Source of the DNA: Marinobacterium_A aestuariivivens
Lineage (GTDB): Bacteria; Pseudomonadota; Gammaproteobacteria; Pseudomonadales; Balneatricaceae
Direction of reading: 5' to 3'
Assembly (NCBI RefSeq): GCF_042661465.1
Contig: NZ_JBHSWE010000001.1
Location: 3,658,001 to 3,722,000, forward strand
Length of the DNA: 64,000 nt
Below are positions 1-8,116 of the stretch, in pieces. The translations under genes and the position numbers were made by a program. Position 1 is the stretch's first letter; each line of letters begins with the position of its first letter. The notes below the pieces were generated by a model. The model searched no databases. It saw only the letters and a program-made list of their open reading frames with translations, and was not told where the DNA came from.

Positions 1-913
1 CCGTTTCAGCCGCGCTTCCGGATGGGCGCTTTCGGCCCAGGCCTCGAGCGCCAGCGCCGGCTCGCCGCTGCGCTCGGCGGCCCGTCCCAGCGCGAACAGC
101 AGCCGGGCGCGCCGTGTTTCGAGCCAGGGGTTGGCGTCCGGCTGCTGGGCACATCGGCCCAGACCCCGGCGGCCGGCTCGCCGGCGTCCAGGCGCTCGCG
201 GCAGCGGTGCAGGTGCAGGTAGCTGTCGACCTCGCTGCGGGTCTGGAAGGCGCGTGACTCCGGTGCCAGCGGCACCGTCTCGTAGCGCTGGTGGCCGAGT
301 TCGGCGAGCACGAATTCCGACCAGTCCTGGCGCAGGTTGCCGAAGAACATCAGCCGGATGCGCTCGAACAGCGGCATCGAGGTCAGGGCCAGGACCCGCT
401 CGGTGCTGTCGGGCCACCACTGCGCCAGCGGTTGCGGGTCGAAATCGGCGGCACTCAGGGCCTCGAACATCTGTCCTTTGGCGGCGCTTGGGCGCAGGCC
501 CAGAGCGTCGAGCTGGCTGCGCAGCGCGGTGGCGAGTTCCGCCCTGGTCAGCAGCGCGAAAAGCCCGGTCAGCGTCAGTGCCGGTTGCGGGTCTATCCAG
601 CCGTCGTCGACCAGAGGCGCCAGAGCCTTCTCGCTCGGGCCGATCTCCGCGTAACGCAGCTTGCCGAGGCGAAAAAGCTCTCCCTTGCGCATCACCATCC
701 GCACCAGCAGGGCCTGGAGGCCTCGGGCAGCGCATCGAAGCGCTCGAGACGTGCCCGTTCTTCGGGCTGCAGCAGGTCCGCGTGCCGGGCCGAGACCCAG
801 TCCAGCACGGTGCGGAAGTTTTGCAGATAATAGAGCGGGTCGTCGAGATTGGCCGTCAGCGGCCGCTCGGGTGTCGGGTTCAAGGTGCAGTCCAGTACAA
901 CGGAAGCGGGCAC
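1..913 (-). CDS. FAN1-type VRR-NUC nuclease, N-terminal part (3' end outside window, two frameshifts)
   Basis: This is the N-terminal region of a bacterial FAN1-like structure-specific nuclease. The family has an SAP-like/TPR-rich N-terminus and a C-terminal VRR-NUC domain, which would lie beyond base 1. The visible segment DDPLYYLQNFRTVLDW, then VRMVMRKGELFR and KLRYAEIG, matches the family's conserved N-terminal block. A likely GTG start lies at 913. The reading frame breaks twice by loss of one base: at about 716 (restoring it gives ...EASQALLVRMVMRKGE) and at about 147-149 (restoring it gives ...PQQPDANPWLETRRARLL). Both are in short G/C runs, so an assembly error is as likely as real decay. 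Identity is fairly sure; activity cannot be judged without the catalytic domain. Confidence 0.72.
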
Positions 914-1039
914 AAAACCGTTAGGTTACGCTTTTCGCCAAAGCTGGCAACCTCAACTTTTGCAGGTGCCGGGGGCAATCCGATTTCGCCGGGCCTGGTG
1001 GTCGCGCTATCATGCAGCTGACTATCGGTACACTGGACT

Positions 1040-1465
1040 ATGACCATGCTGGATCTGTCTGCATTGCAACGCGCGGTGATGTCCCTGGAGGCGGTCATCG
1101 GCGAAACCCGAAACGAGACCTTTATGGCTTCGCTGAACGAGGTTCAGCGCAGCGCCTTTATCGCCGGAGCCATTCAGAACTTCGAATTTACGTACGAGCT
1201 CTGCTGGAAGTTCATGAAACGCTGGTTGGACCTGAATCTCGGCAGCACCTATGTCGAAGGAGTCTCGCGGCGCGAGCTGTTCCGGTTGGCGCATCAGAAC
1301 CGGCTGATTGATTCTGTCGACGACTGGATGCTGTTTCACCGGGCCCGCAACCAGACTTCCCATGTATATGACCGGAAAGTCGCCGATGAGGTGTATTCGG
1401 TGGCTGTACGTTTCCTGCCTGACGCGCGGGAGCTGCTGCAACGGATAGAGTCGAAGAATGATTGA
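1040..1465 (+). CDS. HEPN-domain protein, partner of a minimal nucleotidyltransferase (HI0074-like)
   Basis: A 141-residue all-helical protein of the HI0074/HEPN nucleotidyltransferase-substrate-binding family. Supporting blocks are the helix around ELCWKFMKRWLD and, near residue 105, RARNQTSHVYD, which contains the R-x4-H motif of HEPN proteins. In related HEPN/MNT pairs the HEPN protein is a ribonuclease toxin and the MNT partner an antitoxin that AMPylates it; other pairs have no known function. The gene overlaps the next one (1458) by 8 bases, as such pairs usually do. The start could instead be the ATG at 1046. The family call is firm; toxin activity is inference. Confidence 0.8.
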   Translation: MTMLDLSALQRAVMSLEAVIGETRNETFMASLNEVQRSAFIAGAIQNFEFTYELCWKFMKRWLDLNLGSTYVEGVSRRELFRLAHQNRLIDSVDDWMLFHRARNQTSHVYDRKVADEVYSVAVRFLPDARELLQRIESKND

Positions 1466-1756
1466 GCTGTCCGAGGCGGATCTGGCGGCTGTTCGCAGGA
1501 TCTTGAGCCTTCATCTCACGGAAGGACAAAGTGTCTGGGCATTCGGTTCGAGGGTAAAGGGCACCGCGAGACCCTGGTCGGATCTCGATCTGGTCGTAAA
1601 GGGGAGGGACCTGTGCCGCTACCCGACTACTATCGCCTGCAGGACGCCTTTGAGGAATCGGAGATCTCGGTAAAGGTCGACCTGCTGGACTGGCACCGAA
1701 TATCGGAGGATTTTCGCGCGCTGATCGAACGTGCGAAGGAACCGGTCGAATATTGA
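1458..1756 (+). CDS. MNT-type minimal nucleotidyltransferase, partner of the HEPN gene (frameshifted)
   Basis: The small nucleotidyltransferase half of a HEPN/MNT pair, about 99 residues once repaired. The polymerase-beta-fold signature GSRVKGTARPWSDLDLVV is present: a GS motif followed by DxD metal ligands. As given, the frame leaves the family sequence after VVKG, at the G run 1601-1604. Adding one G restores a continuation through LPDYYRLQDAFEESEISVKV to a TGA at 1754-1756, with the typical VDLLDWHRISEDFRALI tail. It overlaps the HEPN gene, so the two should be co-translated. If the shift is real the antitoxin-like partner is truncated, which would matter biologically; sequencing error is the simpler explanation. 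Confidence 0.75.
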
Positions 1757-1784
1757 TAGCCGCATGCTGGCGTTCGGCTCGCCG

Positions 1785-2627
1785 TCAGCTGCCGGGATTC
1801 GCGGCCGAGGCTTCGGCGTTCAGCAGTATCACCTCGATCTCCTCGGTGATCTCTTCCTGACGGATCTCCCGGCCTTTCTGGGCCAGGGCTTCCAGGCGCT
1901 CGTCCAGGTAGCGCACGGCACCGTCAAGATGCTGGAGGCGCTGGTGGTTCTCCGCCATCAGTGAGCTGTAGGCGCTCTGGTGCAGCGCGGCAAACAGATA
2001 GTGATCGACCAGCTCGGCGAAGAACTGAGCCGGGGACAGGTACAGTTCGGGAGCGCAGCCGTAACGTTTCCCGCCGGGCGCAAGGGCGGTGAACGGGGGC
2101 AGCAGCGGTCGGACCCGTACCTCCTGGCCGTCTGTCTCGTGGTAGAACAGCGTCAGGTTCAGTGTACCGCCGTCCCGCTGAAGTTCCGTCAGCGCTTCGG
2201 TCAGCCGATTGAGCGTGCCGCTCACTTCGTCCAGTACCGAGGCGCCGTCGATGGCCCGGTAGAGCCGGGGATCATCCCCCAGTCGGCTGCAGAGCTTGTG
2301 CCCGCATGCGATCAGGCGGGCCCTTTTGTCGTCGTTGCGCTGTTCCAGCGCCTGCAGCAGACGTTCATTGAAATTGCCGCAGAAGCCGCGTTCGGAGCCC
2401 AGCAAAATATGCACCGGCTCGCCCCGTGCCGGCAATGCAAGGAACTGCGGATAAAAAGCGAGAAAGTCCGTGGCGGCCGCTTCGAGGCTCTGCATCATGG
2501 CCTGCTGGACTTCGATGCGCCGCGCCAGCCGTCGTGTCTCCATGTAGGCCAGGGATTTCATCGCGTCCATGATTTCGCGTGCTTCGCCCAGCTTGCGGAG
2601 GTGCCGCTCGAGTTGCTGCCGGCTCAT
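1785..2627 (-). CDS. atpG: N-ATPase gamma subunit
   Basis: Central-stalk gamma subunit, 280 residues. The N-terminal coiled-coil strand is visible (RRQ-like LERHLRKLGEAREIMDAMKSLA, read across residues 4-25), as is the family's IGSERGFCGNFN-like block (LGSERGFCGNFNERLL). The C-terminal helix ENHQRLQHLDGAVRYLDERL is where canonical gamma has its second coiled-coil strand. It is last in the operon and its start overlaps the end of atpA by 4 bases (ATGA). The divergent sequence relative to housekeeping AtpG fits an N-type (second-copy) ATPase. Confidence 0.9.
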   Translation of the reverse strand: MSRQQLERHLRKLGEAREIMDAMKSLAYMETRRLARRIEVQQAMMQSLEAAATDFLAFYPQFLALPARGEPVHILLGSERGFCGNFNERLLQALEQRNDDKRARLIACGHKLCSRLGDDPRLYRAIDGASVLDEVSGTLNRLTEALTELQRDGGTLNLTLFYHETDGQEVRVRPLLPPFTALAPGGKRYGCAPELYLSPAQFFAELVDHYLFAALHQSAYSSLMAENHQRLQHLDGAVRYLDERLEALAQKGREIRQEEITEEIEVILLNAEASAANPGS

Positions 2628-4126
2628 GGGGCTGTGCCGTCTTCCGTCTTCAGCCAGCTGCCGACCGCCGATGACCAGCGCTCGCGGCCGTCGTCGAGCG
2701 TCAGCCCCGACTCTGCCGTCCTGCGTTCCAGCTGTTGCAGTATGCTGGCGACCCCGGCCGGCGGCAGGTCATCCAGCAGGCCGTCGTTGAAGGCCAGCAT
2801 CCAGGCCAGCTGAAACTCGATCGAAACCGGCGAGAGCCGCTCCTGTTTCAGGATCTCCCGCAGCACGCGGCCACGGCGGATGCTCTTTTCCATGCTGGCT
2901 TCCAGCCGGGCACCGAAGCGGGTGAAGAGTTCCAGTTCCAGAAACTGCAGATAGTCCAGCTTCATCCGGCCGGCCTCCTGCTTGATACTGGCATGTTGGG
3001 CACGGCCGCCGATACGGGAAACCGACTTGCCGATGTCGATGGCCGGTCGGAAACCACCGGCGAACAGTTCGGCATCGAGATAGATCTGGCCGTCGGTGAT
3101 CGAGATCAGGTTGGTCGGGATATAGGCGGCGATCTCGCCGAGGCGGGTCTCGACGATAGGCAATGCGGTCATGCTGCCGCCGCCGAGCGCGGGTTCGAGG
3201 CAGGTCGCCCGCTCCAGCAGCCTTGCATGGACCGAGAAGATATCGCCGGGATAGGCTTCGCGGCCGGGTGGGCGGCGCAGCAGTAGCGACAGTTCGCGAT
3301 AGGTCTTGGCATGGGTCGAGAGATCGTCGTAGATCACCAGGGTATGGTGGCCGGTACGCATCCAGCATTCGGCAATGGCGCAGCCGGCGAAGGGGGCCAG
3401 GTGCTGCAGTCCCGGCAGGGCACTGGCTTCGGCCACCACGACAGTGGTGTATTCCAGGGCGCCGTGGTCGCGCAGCAGGTTGATGGTATCGACCACGGTG
3501 GATCGCTTCTGGCCGATCAGTACGTAGACGCAGAGGGTCTGCTGGCCGCGCTGGTTGATGACGGTATCCAGTGCCAGGGCGCTGCGCCCGAGGCCTTCGT
3601 CGCCGATCAGCAGCTGGCGCTGGCCGTGTCCGACCGGAATCAGGGTGTCGATCACCTTGATACCGGTATAGAGCGGCCGGTGAACGAAATCGCGCTCGAC
3701 GATCGCTGGCGAGCGGTGCTCCAGTCGCTGCCAGCGGCTGCTGTCGGGGAAGCCTTCGCCGTCGAGCGGGTTGCCCAGCGGGTCGATCACCCGTCCGAGC
3801 AGGGCATCGCCGACCGGGATGCTCAATGGGGTGGGGCTGAGATGCACCCTGGTACCGGCCGTCAGAGCGTCGGTGGCCTGCAGCAGTATGGCCCCGATCA
3901 GCTCCTGATTGAGGTCGAATACCAGTCCACGGCTCCCATCGGCGAACAGCAACACATCGTCTATGGCGGCGGTCGGCAGGCCGCTGACCCAGGCAATGCC
4001 GTCGCCCACCGATACCAGCCGGCCCTGCTCGGTGATGCGAACCTGGGGGCGATAATGCTCGAGCCAGTCCTGCTGCCGGGTCAGCAGGTTTGCGGGTCGC
4101 CTGGCCGCCGCGTCATCTCCGTTCAT
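2624..4126 (-). CDS. atpA: N-ATPase alpha subunit, with non-canonical Walker A
   Basis: Non-catalytic alpha subunit of the F1 head, 500 residues. It has the N-terminal beta-barrel, the P-loop region, the SITDGQ motif and the arginine-finger segment GKSVSRIGGRA. The P-loop reads GDEGLGRS where almost all alpha subunits have GDRQTGKT, so the Walker A lysine is replaced by arginine. The surrounding sequence and neighbouring genes are sound, so this is not a frameshift effect. The gene overlaps atpF upstream by 14 bases and atpG downstream by 4. Nucleotide binding at the regulatory sites may differ from ordinary F-ATPases. Confidence 0.93.
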   Translation of the reverse strand: MNGDDAAARRPANLLTRQQDWLEHYRPQVRITEQGRLVSVGDGIAWVSGLPTAAIDDVLLFADGSRGLVFDLNQELIGAILLQATDALTAGTRVHLSPTPLSIPVGDALLGRVIDPLGNPLDGEGFPDSSRWQRLEHRSPAIVERDFVHRPLYTGIKVIDTLIPVGHGQRQLLIGDEGLGRSALALDTVINQRGQQTLCVYVLIGQKRSTVVDTINLLRDHGALEYTTVVVAEASALPGLQHLAPFAGCAIAECWMRTGHHTLVIYDDLSTHAKTYRELSLLLRRPPGREAYPGDIFSVHARLLERATCLEPALGGGSMTALPIVETRLGEIAAYIPTNLISITDGQIYLDAELFAGGFRPAIDIGKSVSRIGGRAQHASIKQEAGRMKLDYLQFLELELFTRFGARLEASMEKSIRRGRVLREILKQERLSPVSIEFQLAWMLAFNDGLLDDLPPAGVASILQQLERRTAESGLTLDDGRERWSSAVGSWLKTEDGTAP

Positions 4127-4928
4127 CGCTATCCTCCGGCCTCGACTCGGCCTGCCTATCGGCGCCGCTCATTTTGTCATGGCCGTTCGCCAGCGCCAGG
4201 TCGGCAAAGCTCTGCAGTTCGTCGCGGATACTGGCCCGGAACATCCAGGGACCGATCGAGATCCGCAGGCCGGCCAGCAGCTGGGGATCCTCGTGAAAAC
4301 GGCATTTGACCTGCCGCCCCAGCAGCGGCTGCAGACCCTGGCGTATCTGTTCCTGCGCCGTTCCGTCGAGTTCGAAGGCACTGGTCACCTCGGCCGGTTC
4401 GGGGTGTTCCGTCTCGCGTTCGCGAAGGGCCAGACGCTGATCTTCGGGGATCCGGGGCAGCGACTGCAGCAGCATCGTCTGCAGGCGCTGTTGCAGCTCG
4501 GGCCCTGCGCTCTGCTCCAGCAACCGGGCGGCGAAGCGGCCGGCCAGGCGCAGGGCCTGCTGTTCGAGTTGCAGCTTCAGTTCCTGCTCGCGTCGTTCGA
4601 GGCTGGCCCGCGCCTTTTCCCGCTCCCGCTCCAGTGTTTCGGCAAGCGCCGTCTCCTGCCGGGCCTTCTCCCGGTTCAGCTCGGTCTGCAGCTTTTCCCG
4701 GGCTTGCTGTCGCTCCTGCTCCCAGTGACTGAGCCGGCTCTCGAAGCTGGATCGCAACTGCTCTGCCTGCCGCTGCCTTTCGCGGGCTTCGTCCAGCTGC
4801 CGGTCGATGCCTTCCCGGCGACGGGCGATCACCGCCCGCAGCGGCTGGTAGAAGAAGCGCTGCAGCAGCCAGATGAGCACCAGGAAGTTGATGATCTCCA
4901 GCAAAAAGGTCGATACGCTCAGTTCCAT
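4113..4928 (-). CDS. atpF: N-ATPase subunit b with delta-like C-terminal domain
   Basis: A long b subunit of 271 residues; housekeeping b is about 156. It has one N-terminal membrane helix (FLLEIINFLVLIWLLQRF), a charged coiled coil from about residue 35 to 150, then a C-terminal part from about residue 175. That part contains EVTSAFELDGTAQEQI and LLAGLRISIGPWMFRASIRDEL, which resemble the C-terminal half of subunit delta (the 'xTSA...' start and 'GGirxxxGdxxxDgSxxxxL' end). No separate atpH is in the operon, so this tail plausibly supplies delta's job of fixing the stator to F1. This layout is known for N-ATPases; the delta homology here is read by eye. Confidence 0.88.
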   Translation of the reverse strand: MELSVSTFLLEIINFLVLIWLLQRFFYQPLRAVIARRREGIDRQLDEARERQRQAEQLRSSFESRLSHWEQERQQAREKLQTELNREKARQETALAETLEREREKARASLERREQELKLQLEQQALRLAGRFAARLLEQSAGPELQQRLQTMLLQSLPRIPEDQRLALRERETEHPEPAEVTSAFELDGTAQEQIRQGLQPLLGRQVKCRFHEDPQLLAGLRISIGPWMFRASIRDELQSFADLALANGHDKMSGADRQAESRPEDSDERR

Positions 4929-4946
4929 GCCGGTTCTCCGCCGCCT

Positions 4947-5222
4947 TCAGGATGACGCCTGCAGCACGTATTCCAACAGGGGGTTGCGGAACAGTACGAT
5001 CAGGACGATCACGAGCACGTAGATGGCCAGGGACTCGATCATCGCCAGGCCGATGAACAGGGTGCGCATGATCGATTTCTCGGCTTCGGGCTGCCGGGCG
5101 AGGGCATCCAGTGCACTGCTGATGGCCTTTCCCATTGCCAGTGCCGGCAGCAGCACGCCGATGGCGATGCCGATCACGGCTGCGACGGTCGAGGCCAGGG
5201 TAATCCAGGTCATGGCGGTCAT
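4947..5222 (-). CDS. atpE: N-ATPase subunit c (rotor ring)
   Basis: A two-helix proteolipid of 91 residues forming the ion-carrying ring. The polar loop is ARQPEA at residues 42-47. The ion-binding carboxylate is E63, followed by S64 and Y68, matching E65, S66 and Y70 of sodium-type rings such as Ilyobacter. However, the position equivalent to Q32 is M30, and the one equivalent to T67 is L65, so the sodium-coordinating set is incomplete. Ion specificity is therefore uncertain and proton coupling is possible. Its start overlaps the end of atpB by 4 bases. Confidence 0.92.
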   Translation of the reverse strand: MTAMTWITLASTVAAVIGIAIGVLLPALAMGKAISSALDALARQPEAEKSIMRTLFIGLAMIESLAIYVLVIVLIVLFRNPLLEYVLQASS

Positions 5223-5910
5223 GAAGACTCTCCTTTGTGCTTTCTAAGCTGTTGCGACTGCAGGCCGCCGGCCACGTAGATCAGCGCCAGCATGCCGAAA
5301 ATATAGGCCTGTACCAGCGCTTCGATGATATGCAGCATCAGAATCGGAATCGGGGCGAGGAAGCCGGCGACCAGCAGGATCAGCAGGGCCGCGGTTTCCA
5401 GGCTCATGATATTGCCGAACAGCCGCACCGCCAGCGCAATGGTGCGGGTGATCTCGCTGATGATATGGAAAGGCAGCAGAATCGGGCTTGGCGTCAAATA
5501 GTGGCGCAGATAACTTTTCAGGCCCTGGCTGCGGATCCCGAACAGGTGCACCGACAGGAACACCAGAATCGCCAGCGCCGAGGTTGCCGACAGGTCCCGC
5601 GTCGGCGAATGGATGCCGGGGACGAGGCCCGAGAGATTGGCCACGACCAGAAAGATCCAGAGGCTGGCGATAAAGGGCGTCAGCAGGCGGACATGGTCCG
5701 GCGCCACCGCCCGGATGGCTTCCTCGATGGTCGTCAGGATACCCTCGGCCAGCAGCTGCACGGGCCCCGGCTGCAGCTGCAGCCGGCGGCTCAGCAGCCA
5801 GGCCGCGCCCCCAGCAGCGCGAGGATGCCCCAGGTGGTGACGACGGTGCCGGTGACTTCGAGCGGTCCCAGCCGGAACAGGACGGTGGCGAACATCCCCG
5901 AATCGTTCAT
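5219..5910 (-). CDS. atpB: N-ATPase subunit a (frameshifted near N-terminus)
   Basis: Membrane stator subunit a, about 230 residues when repaired. The conserved helix carrying the essential arginine is intact (TRTIALAVRLFGNIMS), as are the C-terminal membrane helices. The true start is the ATG at 5910, giving MNDSGMFATVLFRLGPLEVTG. This frame hits a stop because one base is missing from the C run 5808-5812; adding it gives ...LALLGGAAWLLSRR and joins the downstream frame. A longer open frame reaching 6229 in the downstream frame is only a shadow of atpQ. The start lies 4 bases after the atpQ stop, leaving no room for an atpR gene. Confidence 0.88.
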
Positions 5911-5913
5911 GCG

Positions 5914-6189
5914 CTACTCCCGAATCAGCAGATAGACATTCATGGCGCCGACGACGACTCCGATGAAGATAAAGCTCAGGGTCCAGCGCATGGAGTAGCC
6001 GGCGGCGAGGCTGTCGAGCCACTGGCCGAGGTAGGCACCGCCGATGACCGGCAGCACGAACACCAGCCCGAGGGTGCCGATATAGATGGTCTGGGCCAGC
6101 AGCGTTGGCCGTTCCCGCTCGGCCTTCTTCATTCTCCGGGCCTGGCGGTCGACCTGCTGCTGCAGCCGGCGGTTGCGGTCGGCGTTCAT
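5914..6189 (-). CDS. atpQ: N-ATPase accessory subunit AtpQ (AtpI-like)
   Basis: A small membrane protein of 91 residues with a basic/charged N-terminal segment (to about residue 28) and two membrane helices, LLAQTIYIGTLGLVFVLPVI and WTLSFIFIGVVVGAMNVYLL. It matches the AtpI/AtpZ-like protein that occupies the 'Q' position in N-ATPase operons. Such proteins are thought to help assemble the c ring or handle Mg2+. It overlaps atpC by one base. The second accessory gene usually found next, atpR, is not present. Confidence 0.8.
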   Translation of the reverse strand: MNADRNRRLQQQVDRQARRMKKAERERPTLLAQTIYIGTLGLVFVLPVIGGAYLGQWLDSLAAGYSMRWTLSFIFIGVVVGAMNVYLLIRE

Positions 6190-6611
6190 CAGTGACCTCC
6201 GAACAGGCGTTCCGCCCGGTCCTGCCCAAGCTCCGACAGCCGACGCAGCACTTCGTCCTCCATTCTGCGCAGACTCTCCTTCATCGCCTGCAGTTCGTTT
6301 TCTTCCGCCAGAAGCTGTTGCTGCAGCAGGTGCGAGATACGTTCGTAATCCTCATCGAGCAGATAGCGGCGCGTGCTGATCTGCAGCCGGTTGTCGACGA
6401 AGTAGAGCAGGGCGCCGGGCAGTGCCAGGTACTGCCAGGGTGCCTGGCCACAGCGAAACCGGGCCAGACCGAAGATCAGTGACGTCATCAGGCGGCCATG
6501 CCCGGGCAGCAGACCGAAACTGCCCGAGGCGTCTTCGCCGACGAAGGAGGTGACGCCTTCGATCTGCGTCTGTTCGGTGGTCGAGAGCAACTGCAGTGAA
6601 AAACTGTTCAT
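6189..6611 (-). CDS. atpC: N-ATPase epsilon subunit
   Basis: Epsilon subunit, 140 residues. The N-terminal beta-sandwich (FSLQLLSTTEQTQIEGVTSF, LLPGHGRL) is followed by an alpha-helical C-terminus rich in E, L and R. The GxxGILPxH-like motif of the family appears as GSFGLLPGH. It overlaps atpD by 4 bases and atpQ by one, so translation is probably coupled. The position directly after atpD is diagnostic of the N-type operon order. Confidence 0.87.
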   Translation of the reverse strand: MNSFSLQLLSTTEQTQIEGVTSFVGEDASGSFGLLPGHGRLMTSLIFGLARFRCGQAPWQYLALPGALLYFVDNRLQISTRRYLLDEDYERISHLLQQQLLAEENELQAMKESLRRMEDEVLRRLSELGQDRAERLFGGH

Positions 6612-8005
6612 GTGGATACTTCCTGCATGCTACCTCGCATGTAGCAGAGTTCCTCCGGCACCTCGTCGTGGTCGCCCCGCAGGAAGGCTTCGCAGTCGTC
6701 CAGGGTGGTCTTGAGGGGCACGGAGACGCCGGGGATGCCGGTATGGGAGGCGGTGACCTTGAACGGCTGGGTCAGATACCGCTGCAGCTTGCGCGCCCGC
6801 ATCACGACCTGCCGATCCTGCGGCGACAGTTCCTCGACTCCGAGCATCGCGATGATGTCCTCGAGCTCATGGTAGCGCGCCAGGTGTTCGCGTACCGATT
6901 CGGCGACATTGTAGTGGCGGTCGCCCAGCGTGTGGCGATCCATCAGACGGCTGCCGGACTGCAAGGGCTCGACGGCCGGATAGATACCCTTGCCGGCCTG
7001 GGTGCGGGAAAGCACCACCTTGGAGTCGAGATGGCTGAGGATCGCGCCGACGGCCGGATCGGTCATGTCGTCGGCCGGCACGTAGACCGCCTGCACCGAG
7101 GTGATGGCACCTTCGCGGGTCGAGAGGATGCGGTCCTGCAGCTCGGCGACCTCGGTAATCAGCGTCGGCTGGTAGCCGACAGTGGCGGGCATGCGCCCGA
7201 GCAGGCTGGAGATCTCGCTGCCGGCCTGGACGAAGCGGAAGATATTGTCCATCACGAACAGCACCTCCTTGTGCAGGCTGTCGCGCAGGTATTCGGCGTA
7301 GGTCAGGGCCGAGAGGCCGATGCGAAAGCGCACGCCGGGGGATTCGTCCATCTGGCCGAACATCAGCAGGGACTGGGGCAGCACGCCGGCCTCGCGGATC
7401 TCGTGCCAGAGTTCGTGGGCCTCGCGAATGCGTTCGCCGACCCCGGCAAACACCGAGACGCCGCTGTGCAGCGCCGCCACGGCCTGCATGAACTCCATCA
7501 CCAGCACCGTCTTGCCGACGCCGGCGCCACCGAAAAGACCGGTCTTGCCGCCGCGGATAAAGGGGCACAGCAGGTCGATCACCTTGATGCCGGTCTCGAG
7601 GATGGCGCCGGTGCCGACCGCATCCCAGAGTGCCACCGGCGTGCCGTGGATATTGCGGTAACTGTCGGCCTGCAGCGGCTCGCCGCCGTCCAAAGGCTCG
7701 CCGAAGATATTCAGCAGGCGGCCGAGGCAGGCCTTCGTCACCGGCACATGCAGCGGCGCGCCGGTATCGTAGACCGTCATGCCGCGGTGCAGGCCGCTGG
7801 TGCTGTGCAGGGTAATGGCCCGCGCGTGGTGCTGATCCAGATGCTGGTGTACCTCGAACAGATAGGTCTCGTGGTCGAAGGACGCCTGCAGCGCCTGGCG
7901 CAGCGGCGGCAGTTTCTGACAGCGGATCACCACCACCGGGCCGTGGACTTCGGCAATGGTGCCGACGGCGGTGTGAGTAACGGTGTCGATCGCTTTGCTG
8001 GCCAT
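6608..8005 (-). CDS. atpD: N-ATPase beta subunit (catalytic)
   Basis: Catalytic beta subunit, 465 residues, first gene of the operon. The Walker A GGAGVGKT is canonical, the catalytic-glutamate motif is GVGERIREAHELW, and the Walker B region reads VLFVMDNIFRF. The adenine-pocket segment GYQPTL is present, and the DELSEED loop appears as EELSPQD. The ATG at 8005 has a GGAG ribosome-binding site 5-6 bases upstream. N-ATPases are second, laterally spread F-ATPases; in halotolerant bacteria they are thought to work as ATP-driven ion extruders. Confidence 0.95.
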   Translation of the reverse strand: MASKAIDTVTHTAVGTIAEVHGPVVVIRCQKLPPLRQALQASFDHETYLFEVHQHLDQHHARAITLHSTSGLHRGMTVYDTGAPLHVPVTKACLGRLLNIFGEPLDGGEPLQADSYRNIHGTPVALWDAVGTGAILETGIKVIDLLCPFIRGGKTGLFGGAGVGKTVLVMEFMQAVAALHSGVSVFAGVGERIREAHELWHEIREAGVLPQSLLMFGQMDESPGVRFRIGLSALTYAEYLRDSLHKEVLFVMDNIFRFVQAGSEISSLLGRMPATVGYQPTLITEVAELQDRILSTREGAITSVQAVYVPADDMTDPAVGAILSHLDSKVVLSRTQAGKGIYPAVEPLQSGSRLMDRHTLGDRHYNVAESVREHLARYHELEDIIAMLGVEELSPQDRQVVMRARKLQRYLTQPFKVTASHTGIPGVSVPLKTTLDDCEAFLRGDHDEVPEELCYMRGSMQEVST

Positions 8006-8076
8006 GCTGCTCCATCAGGTCAGGCAAGTACTGATCCAGCATAGAACATTCGCGCTACAGGCCGGTTGATGCAGCG

Positions 8077-8099
8077 CAAAAAGGGGCCCGGAGGCCCCG
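8077..8099 (-). terminator. Rho-independent terminator after the first TRAP operon
   Basis: Read on the minus strand, a GC hairpin (GGGGCCTCCGGGCCCC) is followed by TTTTT. It lies 18 bases past the stop of the TRAP large subunit and before atpD, so it separates the two minus-strand transcripts. Confidence 0.8.
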
Positions 8100-8116
8100 A
8101 ATGGGATGGTCCCGAA

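Noticed and set aside
5219..6229. A longer subunit-a open frame starting at 6229
   Set aside because: Its first about 135 residues are the wrong frame of atpQ; the real atpB starts at 5910 and is shifted at 5808-5812.
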